A stretch of 31,373 nt of DNA from Rikenellaceae bacterium (lineage in GTDB: Bacteria; Bacteroidota; Bacteroidia; Bacteroidales; UBA932), in assembly GCA_900769735.1 (NCBI GenBank), contig CAAGHY010000202.1, forward strand, positions 1 to 31,373, read 5' to 3'. Of this stretch, positions 7,077 through 13,433 are shown in pieces. The position numbers and the translations under genes are program-made. The notes beneath the pieces are model-generated. The model had not been told where the DNA came from. It saw nothing but the letters and a program-made list of their open reading frames with translations, and ran no database searches. Every line of letters begins with the position of its first letter. Position 1 is the stretch's first letter.

Positions 7077-7856
7077 ATGAATTCTTTCCGTTTCAAACAG
7101 TTTGAGGTTGTGCAGGATTTTTCTGCAATGAGGGTGAATACAGATGCTGTATTGCTTGGGGCGTGGATGCGCTTGCCTGAACGTACCGGAGATATGGCTC
7201 CTGAAGTTCCGTTCCGTTTGCTTGATATTGGCACCGGCACTGGAGTGATTGCCCTTATGGCCGGCCAACGGCTTGCCCAGGCTGGTTTGCAGGGGGAAAT
7301 CCACGCAGTGGAGATAGATGAAGGAGCCTGCAATGATGCCGGGCGCAATTTTGATGCAGCCCCTTGGGCTGGGGAGAAATTTATCCTTCACAAACAGTCT
7401 CTGCAGGAATTTTCAAATTCTCTTCCCGATAGGTTTGACCTTGTCTTTACCAATCCCCCATACTTTGTGGATTCCCTGAAGAGTACCGATGAGGCAAAGA
7501 TACTTGCCCGCCATACCGATACCCTTTCCCAAAGGGAGATTCTTTTCCATTGTACAAAACTGGTGAAACCGGGAGGAAAGCTTGCAGTTGTGCTTCCGGT
7601 TACAGAAGGTGAGGAGTTTTTGCGCAAAGTGGAATTCCTAATGAAAAACACCCCTGCGGGGGAACATTGTTTTGCGGTGCGCAGGGTGTGCAAAGTACAT
7701 ACGGTGGAGCGCAAACCTGCCAAAAGGCTCCTTATGGAGTTTGAGTTGTGCTGTGCCCCTGTAAAAGCAGAACCGCACATTGAGCAGCTTGTTATGATGA
7801 GCGGTGACTCAAAAACTGCGCAATATGCGGAACTGGTGGGACAATTTTATCTGTGA
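7077..7856 (+). CDS. trmN6: TrmN6/YfiC-type tRNA1(Val) adenine N6-methyltransferase
   Basis: SAM-dependent methyltransferase expected to methylate A37 N6 of tRNA-Val in the cytoplasm. Residues 49-56 LDIGTGTG form the SAM-binding motif I, residues 80-81 ID follow strand 2, and NPPYF (126-130) is the N6-adenine methylase motif IV. The N-terminal FRFKQFEVVQD and MRVNTDAVLLGAW are typical of the YfiC group. Length 259 aa is normal. It lies 18 nt after lolD and ends 5 nt from the converging Spy-like gene with no terminator between. An alternative is a generic HemK-like methylase, but the N-terminus argues for TrmN6. Confidence 0.88.
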   Translation: MNSFRFKQFEVVQDFSAMRVNTDAVLLGAWMRLPERTGDMAPEVPFRLLDIGTGTGVIALMAGQRLAQAGLQGEIHAVEIDEGACNDAGRNFDAAPWAGEKFILHKQSLQEFSNSLPDRFDLVFTNPPYFVDSLKSTDEAKILARHTDTLSQREILFHCTKLVKPGGKLAVVLPVTEGEEFLRKVEFLMKNTPAGEHCFAVRRVCKVHTVERKPAKRLLMEFELCCAPVKAEPHIEQLVMMSGDSKTAQYAELVGQFYL

Positions 7857-7861
7857 AAAAA

Positions 7862-8371
7862 CTATTTTCTCAAGTGTCTTATAAGCATTATCCTGAATCT
7901 CTCTTCAAGGCTGAATGTTTTTGCTGCTTTGTCTACCGGCAAAACTTTTGAAAGCTCCTCAAAGTTCTTTGCCTGCAGGTCAATCTCCTCTTCACAAGCT
8001 TTGAAGTAGTTGTTCATCAACAGCTTGATGTCTGAGTCCGAAGCAGGAGTCTCTGCATTCAAGGCATTGTGCAAATTCTTAAGACAAATGTTGATCTGTT
8101 TCTTTGCAGCCTGTGTCTTCTTGCTTACAGTATTGTATACCGGCCAGAATTTCTGTGCCTCCTCAGGGGTAAGTTCAAGTTCCTGGGTGAAGAATGCAAT
8201 CTTCTGGCTCTGAAGCTCCTCTTTAGAAGGGAATCTGTCCGGCTTGCCGGCTCTGTCCACTACTTGTGGAGGGGTATGCTTAGGGTGCTGCTCGTGATCC
8301 GGTCTCTGTTGTGCAAACGCGCTGAATCCAACCATCAGAGAAAGGATTATTGTGGTTAAAATTGTTCTCAT
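7862..8371 (-). CDS. Spy/CpxP-like periplasmic protein of the ECF sigma module
   Basis: A 169-aa secreted protein. Signal peptide residues 1-20 (TTIILSLMVGFSAFA, cleavage before QQ). The mature part is helical and contains ELTPEEAQKFWPVYN, a variant of the LTxxQ-type helices of Spy/CpxP and related periplasmic sensors, followed by charged helices. It is the last gene of a three-gene set with an ECF sigma factor and a single-pass membrane protein; the gap to the gene before it is 18 nt. A role in envelope stress sensing or chaperoning is inferred from this context and fold type. Confidence 0.75.
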   Translation of the reverse strand: MRTILTTIILSLMVGFSAFAQQRPDHEQHPKHTPPQVVDRAGKPDRFPSKEELQSQKIAFFTQELELTPEEAQKFWPVYNTVSKKTQAAKKQINICLKNLHNALNAETPASDSDIKLLMNNYFKACEEEIDLQAKNFEELSKVLPVDKAAKTFSLEERFRIMLIRHLRK

Positions 8372-8389
8372 TTCAAATCACTTTATCAA

Positions 8390-8905
8390 TTAATACTGTT
8401 CCAACAGGGCAAGGTATGATGTGGAAACACGGTTTTCAATCAGGTATTCCTCAATCTCCTGGTCATCTATCTGAACTTCAATTTCATATTCCGCATTTTG
8501 GGCAGCAATCAGGTCTTCAATTGAGATATGGAGGATATTCATCATGTCATCTTCGGAAAGCTCTGTCTCCGGTACTTCAAATTCCTCTATATTCTCAGAA
8601 AGTACAGCTTGTTCCGGCAGGCCGGATCCTTCACCGGTACCTGTAAGCTTCATTGCTCCGTAACCAAGACCAAATATGATTCCAAACATTGCTGCAAGGG
8701 AAAAGGCAGGTACAAAGTATGTCTTGAATGTTGCAGGTTCCTGCTCCTGAACCTCATCATCGTACTCAGGTGCAACCGGCATTGCAGAGATCTTTTCAAG
8801 GACCTCCTGCTGCATTGTCTCAAAATATCCTTTTGGGGTACCGAACGGGTTCTCTTTCAGTGAACTCCTCTGAAGGATATCATCCATTTCCTTTTTATTG
8901 TTCAT
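8390..8905 (-). CDS. Single-pass membrane protein, possible anti-sigma partner
   Basis: A 171-aa protein. The cytoplasmic N-terminal part has LKENPFGTPKGYFETMQQEV (about 16-35), a conserved-looking motif often seen in Bacteroidota genes next to ECF sigma factors. One membrane helix lies at about 64-86 (FVPAFSLAAMFGIIFGLGYG). The C-terminal part is strongly acidic and ends with EEYLIENRVSTSYLALLEQY. No zinc-type anti-sigma motif is visible. Position directly after the ECF sigma gene makes an anti-sigma or signal-relay role plausible, but nothing in the sequence proves it. It has an unusually strong Shine-Dalgarno sequence. Confidence 0.7.
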   Translation of the reverse strand: MNNKKEMDDILQRSSLKENPFGTPKGYFETMQQEVLEKISAMPVAPEYDDEVQEQEPATFKTYFVPAFSLAAMFGIIFGLGYGAMKLTGTGEGSGLPEQAVLSENIEEFEVPETELSEDDMMNILHISIEDLIAAQNAEYEIEVQIDDQEIEEYLIENRVSTSYLALLEQY

Positions 8906-8908
8906 ATT

Positions 8909-8918
8909 TACCTCCTCT
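8909..8918 (-). promoter_or_regulatory. Strong Shine-Dalgarno (AGAGGAGGT) before the membrane protein gene
   Basis: On the minus strand AGAGGAGGT is followed by AAAT and ATG 8905. Most other starts in this window have no purine-rich box, as usual for Bacteroidota, so this site stands out and fixes the start. Confidence 0.6.
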
Positions 8919-8949
8919 TAACTTATAGACTGCAGAAAATACCAAAGGT

Positions 8950-9498
8950 TTAATCGTTGAACTGTTCTTCCAGTTCTTTTTTTATTTTGTTGTAGGCGTG
9001 ATGGTATGATGCCTTCAGGGAGCCGACTGATGTCTCCAGAATTTCTGCTATGTCTTTGTATTCCAGTTCTTGAAAGTATCTAAGGTTGAATACGGCCCTT
9101 TGCTTGTCGGGAAGACGGAGAATGGCTTTGTGGAGGGCCATTTGCAGTTTGTCTCCGTTGAAGGAAGGGTCACTCTGCAGTTTGTTTTCCAGAATGGTGT
9201 CGTAACTGCTCAGGGAGAGCATTGCACTCAGTCTCTTCTTCTTAAGGAATGTGAGGGTCTGGTTTGTTGCTATTCTGTAAATCCAGGTATAGAGCCTGCT
9301 CTCCTCTCTGAAAGAGGGGAGGTTTTCCCATATTTTTACCAGGGATGTCTGCAACAGATCATTTGTATCCTCGTGGGAACAGGTGAGTTTGCGGATGTGC
9401 CAGTACAGGCGCTCGCTGTATTTTTCTACAAGAAGATTGAAGGCAAACTCCTGTTTGCCTTCAGTCCTGTATAGTTCAAGTATCTTCTTGTCTTCCAA
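8950..9498 (-). CDS. ECF-type RNA polymerase sigma factor (sigma-70 family)
   Basis: Directs RNA polymerase to a small regulon, probably envelope-related. Region 2 spans LVEKYSERLYWHIRKL to YTWIYRIATNQTLTFLKKK. Region 4 has LPDKQRAVFNLRYFQELEYK then DIAEILETSVGSLKASYHHA (HTH). No ATG exists at the 5' end. I choose TTG 9498 (protein begins EDKKILELYRTEGKQ; 182 aa) because it lies 10 nt after the stop of the transketolase C-subunit gene. A TTG at 9543 would give 197 aa and overlap that gene. The close spacing suggests co-transcription with transketolase. Downstream are the membrane protein and Spy-like protein genes. Confidence 0.88.
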   Translation of the reverse strand: MEDKKILELYRTEGKQEFAFNLLVEKYSERLYWHIRKLTCSHEDTNDLLQTSLVKIWENLPSFREESRLYTWIYRIATNQTLTFLKKKRLSAMLSLSSYDTILENKLQSDPSFNGDKLQMALHKAILRLPDKQRAVFNLRYFQELEYKDIAEILETSVGSLKASYHHAYNKIKKELEEQFND

Positions 9499-9508
9499 AA
9501 TACCTCTA

Positions 9509-10468
9509 TTATTTGCGTGCCATTGCTTTCTTTGCTGCTGCAACTATGTTAGCGGCGTCAAGGCCGTATGCTTTCATTAGTGCCGCAGGTGTTCCGCTCT
9601 GGCCAAATTTGTCATTGATGGCAACGTGCTCAAGTGGAGCAGGAGTGTTTGCTGCAAGTACTCCGGCAATAAGCTCGCCAAGACCACCGGCAATGAAATG
9701 CTCCTCAGCAACTACAACCGCTTTGGTTTTTGCCACTGATTCTTTGACTGCATCAACATCCAAAGGTTTAATTGTATGGATGTTTATTACCTCTGCTTTG
9801 ATGCCTTCAGCCTCCAAAGCCTCTGCAGCCTGGATAGACTCCCATACAAGGTGGCCTGTAGCAAAGATGGTTACATCAGTACCCTCAATAAGTTTAAGGG
9901 CTTTGCCAATTTCAAATGTCTGGTCTGCAGGTGTGAAGTTAGGAACGCCCGGACGGCCGAAACGCAAGTAAACAGGACCAACGTGTTTTGCAGCGGCAAT
10001 TGTTGCAGCTTTTGTCTGGTTGTAGTCACAAGGGTTGAGTACAACCATATTAGGCAACATTCTCATAAGGCCTATGTCCTCAAGAATCTGGTGGGTTGCA
10101 CCATCCTCACCCAAAGTGATGCCGGCGTGTGACGCAGCAATCTTTACATTGGTGTTTGAGTAAGCAACACTCTGACGGATCTGGTCGTATACGCGGCCGG
10201 TTGCAAAAGCGGCAAAAGAACCTACAAAAGGAATTTTTCCGCTAAGGGCCATTCCGGCGCCAACACCAATCATATTGGCCTCTGCAATACCTGCCTGATA
10301 GAATCTGTCAGGGTGAGCTGCTGCAAAAGCATCCATTTTTAGGGAACCTGTAAGGTCTGCACACATTGCAACCACGTTAGGGTTCTCGTCTCCAATAACA
10401 GACAAACCGGCACCAAAGCCACTTCTGGTGTCCTTGTTACCGGTATTTATAAATTGTTGTTTCTCCAT
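9509..10468 (-). CDS. tkt: Transketolase, C-terminal subunit (pyrimidine-binding and C domains)
   Basis: The second half of a split transketolase (319 aa), working with the 282-aa N-terminal subunit at 11864-12712 in the non-oxidative pentose phosphate pathway. The TPP pyrimidine domain has YQAGIAEANMIGVGAGMA with the expected catalytic Glu63. SHAGITLGEDGATHQ and the C-terminal domain (VTIFATGHLVWESIQAAEAL, HTIKPLDVD, VVVAEEHFIAGGLG) follow. It is complete to the family's C-terminus. The two halves are separated by a beta-barrel gene and a DUF4136 lipoprotein gene on the same strand, unlike the usual adjacent arrangement. DXS is an alternative family but the domain split fits transketolase. 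Confidence 0.92.
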   Translation of the reverse strand: MEKQQFINTGNKDTRSGFGAGLSVIGDENPNVVAMCADLTGSLKMDAFAAAHPDRFYQAGIAEANMIGVGAGMALSGKIPFVGSFAAFATGRVYDQIRQSVAYSNTNVKIAASHAGITLGEDGATHQILEDIGLMRMLPNMVVLNPCDYNQTKAATIAAAKHVGPVYLRFGRPGVPNFTPADQTFEIGKALKLIEGTDVTIFATGHLVWESIQAAEALEAEGIKAEVINIHTIKPLDVDAVKESVAKTKAVVVAEEHFIAGGLGELIAGVLAANTPAPLEHVAINDKFGQSGTPAALMKAYGLDAANIVAAAKKAMARK

Positions 10469-10504
10469 TATAGTGTTTTAAGTATTAGCGTTAGTTGTTA
10501 CGGT

Positions 10505-11140
10505 TTAAAATAGGGCAAGATATAAACCAAAGTTCAAATAGAAGGATTGCCTGTCATCTACCTTAATGTTTCCAACGGTAGACTTGTTGGTGCTCCAATT
10601 GTATCCTGCCGTAATGTTTGCTCCCCAGTTGTTTTCAATTCCAAACGGAATCAGTACTCCAATTTCTGGAGAGAGCAAAAATCCCCAATTGTTGTCCCAC
10701 GCATCAAAATCCTGTATTACAATGTGCTGTCCTGCACTTAAAGCTCCCATTCCCAATCCGGCATACCCCTTTATCATATTGTTTGGAGTAAAGAAATATT
10801 TCACCTGTGCCTTGATTGGAAATACTTGTGTGTACCTGTATTGTGCGGCATTTATGGCAGTGTTCTCATCAGGTCTGTAAACCCTCTGGCTGAATTTCTG
10901 GTGGTAATTTGTATATCCCACATCAACTCCTACCGTAATGTTGTCCGTTACAAAATAGGCCCAATTGATGTTAATGCCTTCACAAGTTGTGTTTGAAACA
11001 AAATCCCTGCTGCTTCCAATAGGAACATTAACCTGCCAGTTAATGGAGTAGACCTGTCTCATATCATTGCCGTAGCTCTGTGCACTGGCTATGCCGGCTC
11101 CAGAGAGGCAAATTGCCAAAATCAATAAAATCCTTTTCAT
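10505..11140 (-). CDS. Outer-membrane beta-barrel protein
   Basis: A 211-aa secreted protein. Signal peptide 1-20 ends ASA before QSYGND. The rest alternates polar and hydrophobic residues in beta hairpins (NITVGVDVGYTNYHQKF, FPIKAQVKYFFTP, NNMIKGYAGLGMGALSAG, WGANITAGYNWS) and ends with SFYLNFGLYLALF. The terminal aromatic Phe is the signature used by the BAM machinery. Size fits an eight-strand porin-family barrel. It lies between the two transketolase halves, 9 nt after the DUF4136 lipoprotein gene and 36 nt before the C-subunit gene. Substrate or function is unknown. Confidence 0.82.
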   Translation of the reverse strand: MKRILLILAICLSGAGIASAQSYGNDMRQVYSINWQVNVPIGSSRDFVSNTTCEGININWAYFVTDNITVGVDVGYTNYHQKFSQRVYRPDENTAINAAQYRYTQVFPIKAQVKYFFTPNNMIKGYAGLGMGALSAGQHIVIQDFDAWDNNWGFLLSPEIGVLIPFGIENNWGANITAGYNWSTNKSTVGNIKVDDRQSFYLNFGLYLALF

Positions 11141-11149
11141 ATCCCACGT

Positions 11150-11779
11150 TTATTTAGAGTTTGTTGGAGGCAGGATGGCAAACACTTCATCAATGGAAGA
11201 GATAAGCTCCTGCTGGGTATGTGTGCCGTTCAGGATTTCCCTGACCAGGCCGTGCCATACAATAGGTACGCTGGATTCGGTTGCAACAGAAACAACATCC
11301 ACTACCTCAATAACCAGGCTGCCTGTTGTGTAGGAACCTATAAAATTCGGCATAGGATAAGGATAGAAAGTGTCCCAACCGTGCCAAGGGTAGTCAAATG
11401 AATCCCACCACCAGTCCCAGTCATTCCAATATCCCGGATACATATAAGTGTTTGTCTTCTTGATGTAAGAGACATCCACAAGCAGATCCGGATTGTTTGA
11501 AGGGACAACCTGGGTGTAGCCATACCTGTTCATATTCACTACAATCTGAGCAATTATCATATCAGTGGTGTCGTTGTTGAGACGGTATTTTATCCCGTCC
11601 TGGCTTACGGCAATTGAATCTGTAATTGCAAAACTGTGGTAATTGGAGAAATTGGCGGTTTCACCTTTGCGGGCAACAGTGAGAATCTGATCACGTGTTT
11701 CGTCCAGAGCTCCAGGTCCCCAACTGCAGGCTGAGACCAGAGCGCCCACAAAAACAATTAGCATTAACCTTGCTTTCAT
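11150..11779 (-). CDS. DUF4136 lipoprotein
   Basis: A 209-aa probable lipoprotein: signal sequence MKARLMLIVFVGALVSAC with lipobox VSAC (Cys18). The mature domain looks like DUF4136: FSNYHSFAITDSI near the start, MIIAQIVVNMNRYGYTQV, then NPDLLVDVSYI, and SLVIEVVDV near the end followed by VWHGLVREIL. A segment of about 40 residues (YMYPGYWNDWDWWWDSFDYP onward) is extremely rich in Trp, Tyr and Pro and is probably an exposed loop. The molecular role of DUF4136 proteins is not known to me. It is followed after 9 nt by the beta-barrel gene, so a joint outer-membrane role is likely. Confidence 0.82.
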   Translation of the reverse strand: MKARLMLIVFVGALVSACSWGPGALDETRDQILTVARKGETANFSNYHSFAITDSIAVSQDGIKYRLNNDTTDMIIAQIVVNMNRYGYTQVVPSNNPDLLVDVSYIKKTNTYMYPGYWNDWDWWWDSFDYPWHGWDTFYPYPMPNFIGSYTTGSLVIEVVDVVSVATESSVPIVWHGLVREILNGTHTQQELISSIDEVFAILPPTNSK

Positions 11780-11806
11780 ACTGTTTATTTTTAAATTAAA
11801 ACAGTA
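11779..11806. other. Perfect inverted repeat at the DUF4136 gene start
   Basis: TACTGTTT (11779-11786) and AAACAGTA (11799-11806) form 8-bp arms around a 12-nt AT-rich spacer. The left arm touches the start codon of the lipoprotein gene. It could be an operator or an RNA hairpin that limits translation. No use is proven. Confidence 0.45.
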
Positions 11807-11863
11807 TTATAACAGAAATCAGGATGCGTTGTTCAACAAGTCAAAGAACTAAAATCCAGCTTT

Positions 11864-12712
11864 TTAGAAATCTCCAAGAGTCTCCTGAAGCTGTGCAAGC
11901 GCTTTCTCGGCCAACTCAGGTTTAGGAGCTTTACCGTGCCACTCGCAAGTGCCTTCCATAAAGTCAACACCTTTACCCATATTGGTCTTCATAAGGATCA
12001 TTGTTGGTTTCTCCTCTTTTGCACCGCTCTCTTTAGCCTGTGCAAATGCACCAAGGATAGCCTCCATATTGTGACCGTCAGCAACAATCACATTCCAACC
12101 GAATGCTTTCCATTTTGCCTCAAGATTTCCAAGGCCGAATACAGAATCAACTGTACCGTCAATCTGCTGTCCGTTCCAGTCTGTAATGGCAATAAGGTTG
12201 GTAAGTTTGTTGTGTGCAGCAAACATTGCAGCCTCCCAAACCTGTCCTTCCTCGCTCTCGCCGTCACCCATAAGAACATATACATAATTGTTCTCGCCAT
12301 CAAGTTTCTTCCCGATAGCAGCACCTGCTGCAACTGAAAGACCCTGACCAAGAGAACCCGATGCCATATAAACGCCAGGAAGACCGCTTTCAACGCAAGG
12401 GTGTCCCTGAAGACGTTTTCCAAAAACACGGAAATCAGCAAGCTCGCTTACAGGGAAATAACCGCTGCGTGCAAGAACGCTGTAGAATACCGGTGACATA
12501 TGACCTGCAGAAAGGAAGAACATATCGTTTCCTTTGCCTGATCTCTCCCACTGTGCAGGTGAATGTTTCATTTCAGAGAAGAAAAGTGCAGTCATAATGT
12601 CTGTACTGCTAAGGCTTCCTCCCGGGTGACCGCTCTGGGCAGCGGTAACCATTCTTATTATATCTCTTCTTACTTGAGAAGCTATATTGTTGAGCTCCTG
12701 AATGTTTGACAT
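11864..12712 (-). CDS. tkt: Transketolase, N-terminal subunit (TPP diphosphate-binding)
   Basis: The first half of the split transketolase (282 aa). TAAQSGHPGGSLSSTDI (23-39), SAGHMSP (68-74) and GSLGQGLSVAAG (119-130) are substrate and cofactor sites. GDGESEEGQVWE (149-160) through ITDWN (176-180) is the TPP/Mg motif. The protein ends just after the N-terminal domain (ALAQLQETLGDF), as expected for a two-gene enzyme. Its partner is at 9509-10468 on the same strand. It is divergent from lepA, with interlocked promoters in the 131-bp gap. Confidence 0.94.
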   Translation of the reverse strand: MSNIQELNNIASQVRRDIIRMVTAAQSGHPGGSLSSTDIMTALFFSEMKHSPAQWERSGKGNDMFFLSAGHMSPVFYSVLARSGYFPVSELADFRVFGKRLQGHPCVESGLPGVYMASGSLGQGLSVAAGAAIGKKLDGENNYVYVLMGDGESEEGQVWEAAMFAAHNKLTNLIAITDWNGQQIDGTVDSVFGLGNLEAKWKAFGWNVIVADGHNMEAILGAFAQAKESGAKEEKPTMILMKTNMGKGVDFMEGTCEWHGKAPKPELAEKALAQLQETLGDF

Positions 12713-12748
12713 AATTTTTAAGTGTATTGTTATGGTTTGTAATTTTTG

Positions 12749-12779
12749 CGAATTTAGCCTTTAATTTGTTAAAAAACAA
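12749..12779 (-). promoter_or_regulatory. Probable promoter of the transketolase N-subunit gene
   Basis: On the minus strand TTG (12779-12777), 20-nt spacer, TAAATTCG (12756-12749). The -7 element matches TAnnTTTG at 5 of 6 fixed bases. It overlaps the lepA promoter on the other strand. Confidence 0.45.
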
Positions 12780-12798
12780 CGCAAATTGCGTATATTTG
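12765..12798 (+). promoter_or_regulatory. Probable promoter of lepA
   Basis: TTTG (12765-12768), 22-nt spacer, TATATTTG (12791-12798), an exact TAnnTTTG. The expected leader is about 40 nt before ATG 12844. Confidence 0.55.
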
Positions 12799-12843
12799 CC
12801 GGCGTTAATTTGGCGTAAAAAGCCTGAATTTTTTTTGTATCAG

Positions 12844-13422
12844 ATGAAGAACATTAGGAATTTCTGTATAATAGCCCATATAGATCACGGTAAAAGTACA
12901 TTGGCTGACAGATTGTTGGAGGCAACAAACACATTGTCTGCAAGGGAGATGGAGAATCAGGTGCTGGATTCAATGGACTTGGAGAAGGAGAAGGGAATTA
13001 CCATCAAGAGCCACGCAATACAGATGGAGTACATAAAGGATAAGGAGAAATATACCCTTAACCTGCTTGATACTCCTGGCCACGTGGACTTCTCATATGA
13101 GGTGTCACGTGCAATTGCATCTTGTGAGGGAGCGCTGCTTATTGTAGATGCAACCCAGGGTATACAGGCCCAGACTATTTCCAACCTTTACCTTGCCCTT
13201 AACAATGACCTTGAGATTATCCCTATCATCAACAAGATTGATATGGATGCCGCTATGGTAGACGTTGTAAAGGACCAGATTGTGGATCTTCTTGGATGTG
13301 ATGAGGAGGATATCCTTCTTGCCAGCGGACGTACCGGGCAGGGAGTTCCTGAGATTCTTGATGCAATTGTAGAGAGGGTTCCTGCACCAAAAGGAGATGC
13401 GGATGCTCACTCCAGGCACTAA
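12844..13422 (+). CDS. lepA: LepA / elongation factor 4, N-terminal fragment (frameshifted)
   Basis: EF4 is a ribosome-bound GTPase that promotes back-translocation and assists initiation and assembly under stress. This piece carries the G domain: AHIDHGKST P-loop, DTPGHVDFSYEVSRA switch II with the catalytic His, NKID, and SGRTGQGV. The start at ATG 12844 (MKNIRNFCIIAHIDHGKST) is the family start; the open frame extends upstream only through non-homologous sequence. After PAPKGDADA the frame runs into HSRH and a stop at 13420-13422, whereas LepA proteins continue with PLQALIFDS. That continuation is present one base out of frame. The separate expression of this piece would give a G domain without domains II-V. 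Confidence 0.9.
   Translation: MKNIRNFCIIAHIDHGKSTLADRLLEATNTLSAREMENQVLDSMDLEKEKGITIKSHAIQMEYIKDKEKYTLNLLDTPGHVDFSYEVSRAIASCEGALLIVDATQGIQAQTISNLYLALNNDLEIIPIINKIDMDAAMVDVVKDQIVDLLGCDEEDILLASGRTGQGVPEILDAIVERVPAPKGDADAHSRH
13404..13412 (+). other. lepA: Frameshift site in lepA (one missing C)
   Basis: The sequence reads GAT GCT CAC TCC AGG CAC TAA. Adding one C beside 13408 gives GAT GCT CCA CTC CAG GCA CTA ATT, which encodes DAPLQALI as expected. The restored gene 12844-14630 would be 595 aa, the normal LepA length. No slippery heptamer is present, so programmed frameshifting is unlikely. A sequencing or assembly error and a genuine recent mutation remain open. Confidence 0.85.
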
Positions 13423-13433
13423 TTTTTGACTCT

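Noticed and set aside
6471..7391. 306-codon minus-strand frame across lolD and the methyltransferase
   Set aside because: It is opposite two well-supported genes, has no recognisable domain and low-likelihood composition.
12727..12843. 39-codon extension upstream of lepA
   Set aside because: It covers the promoter region and lacks homology to LepA, which begins MKNIRNFCIIAHIDHGKST.
13404..13412. Programmed ribosomal frameshift in lepA
   Set aside because: No slippery heptamer or downstream structure is visible, and LepA is not known to use recoding.
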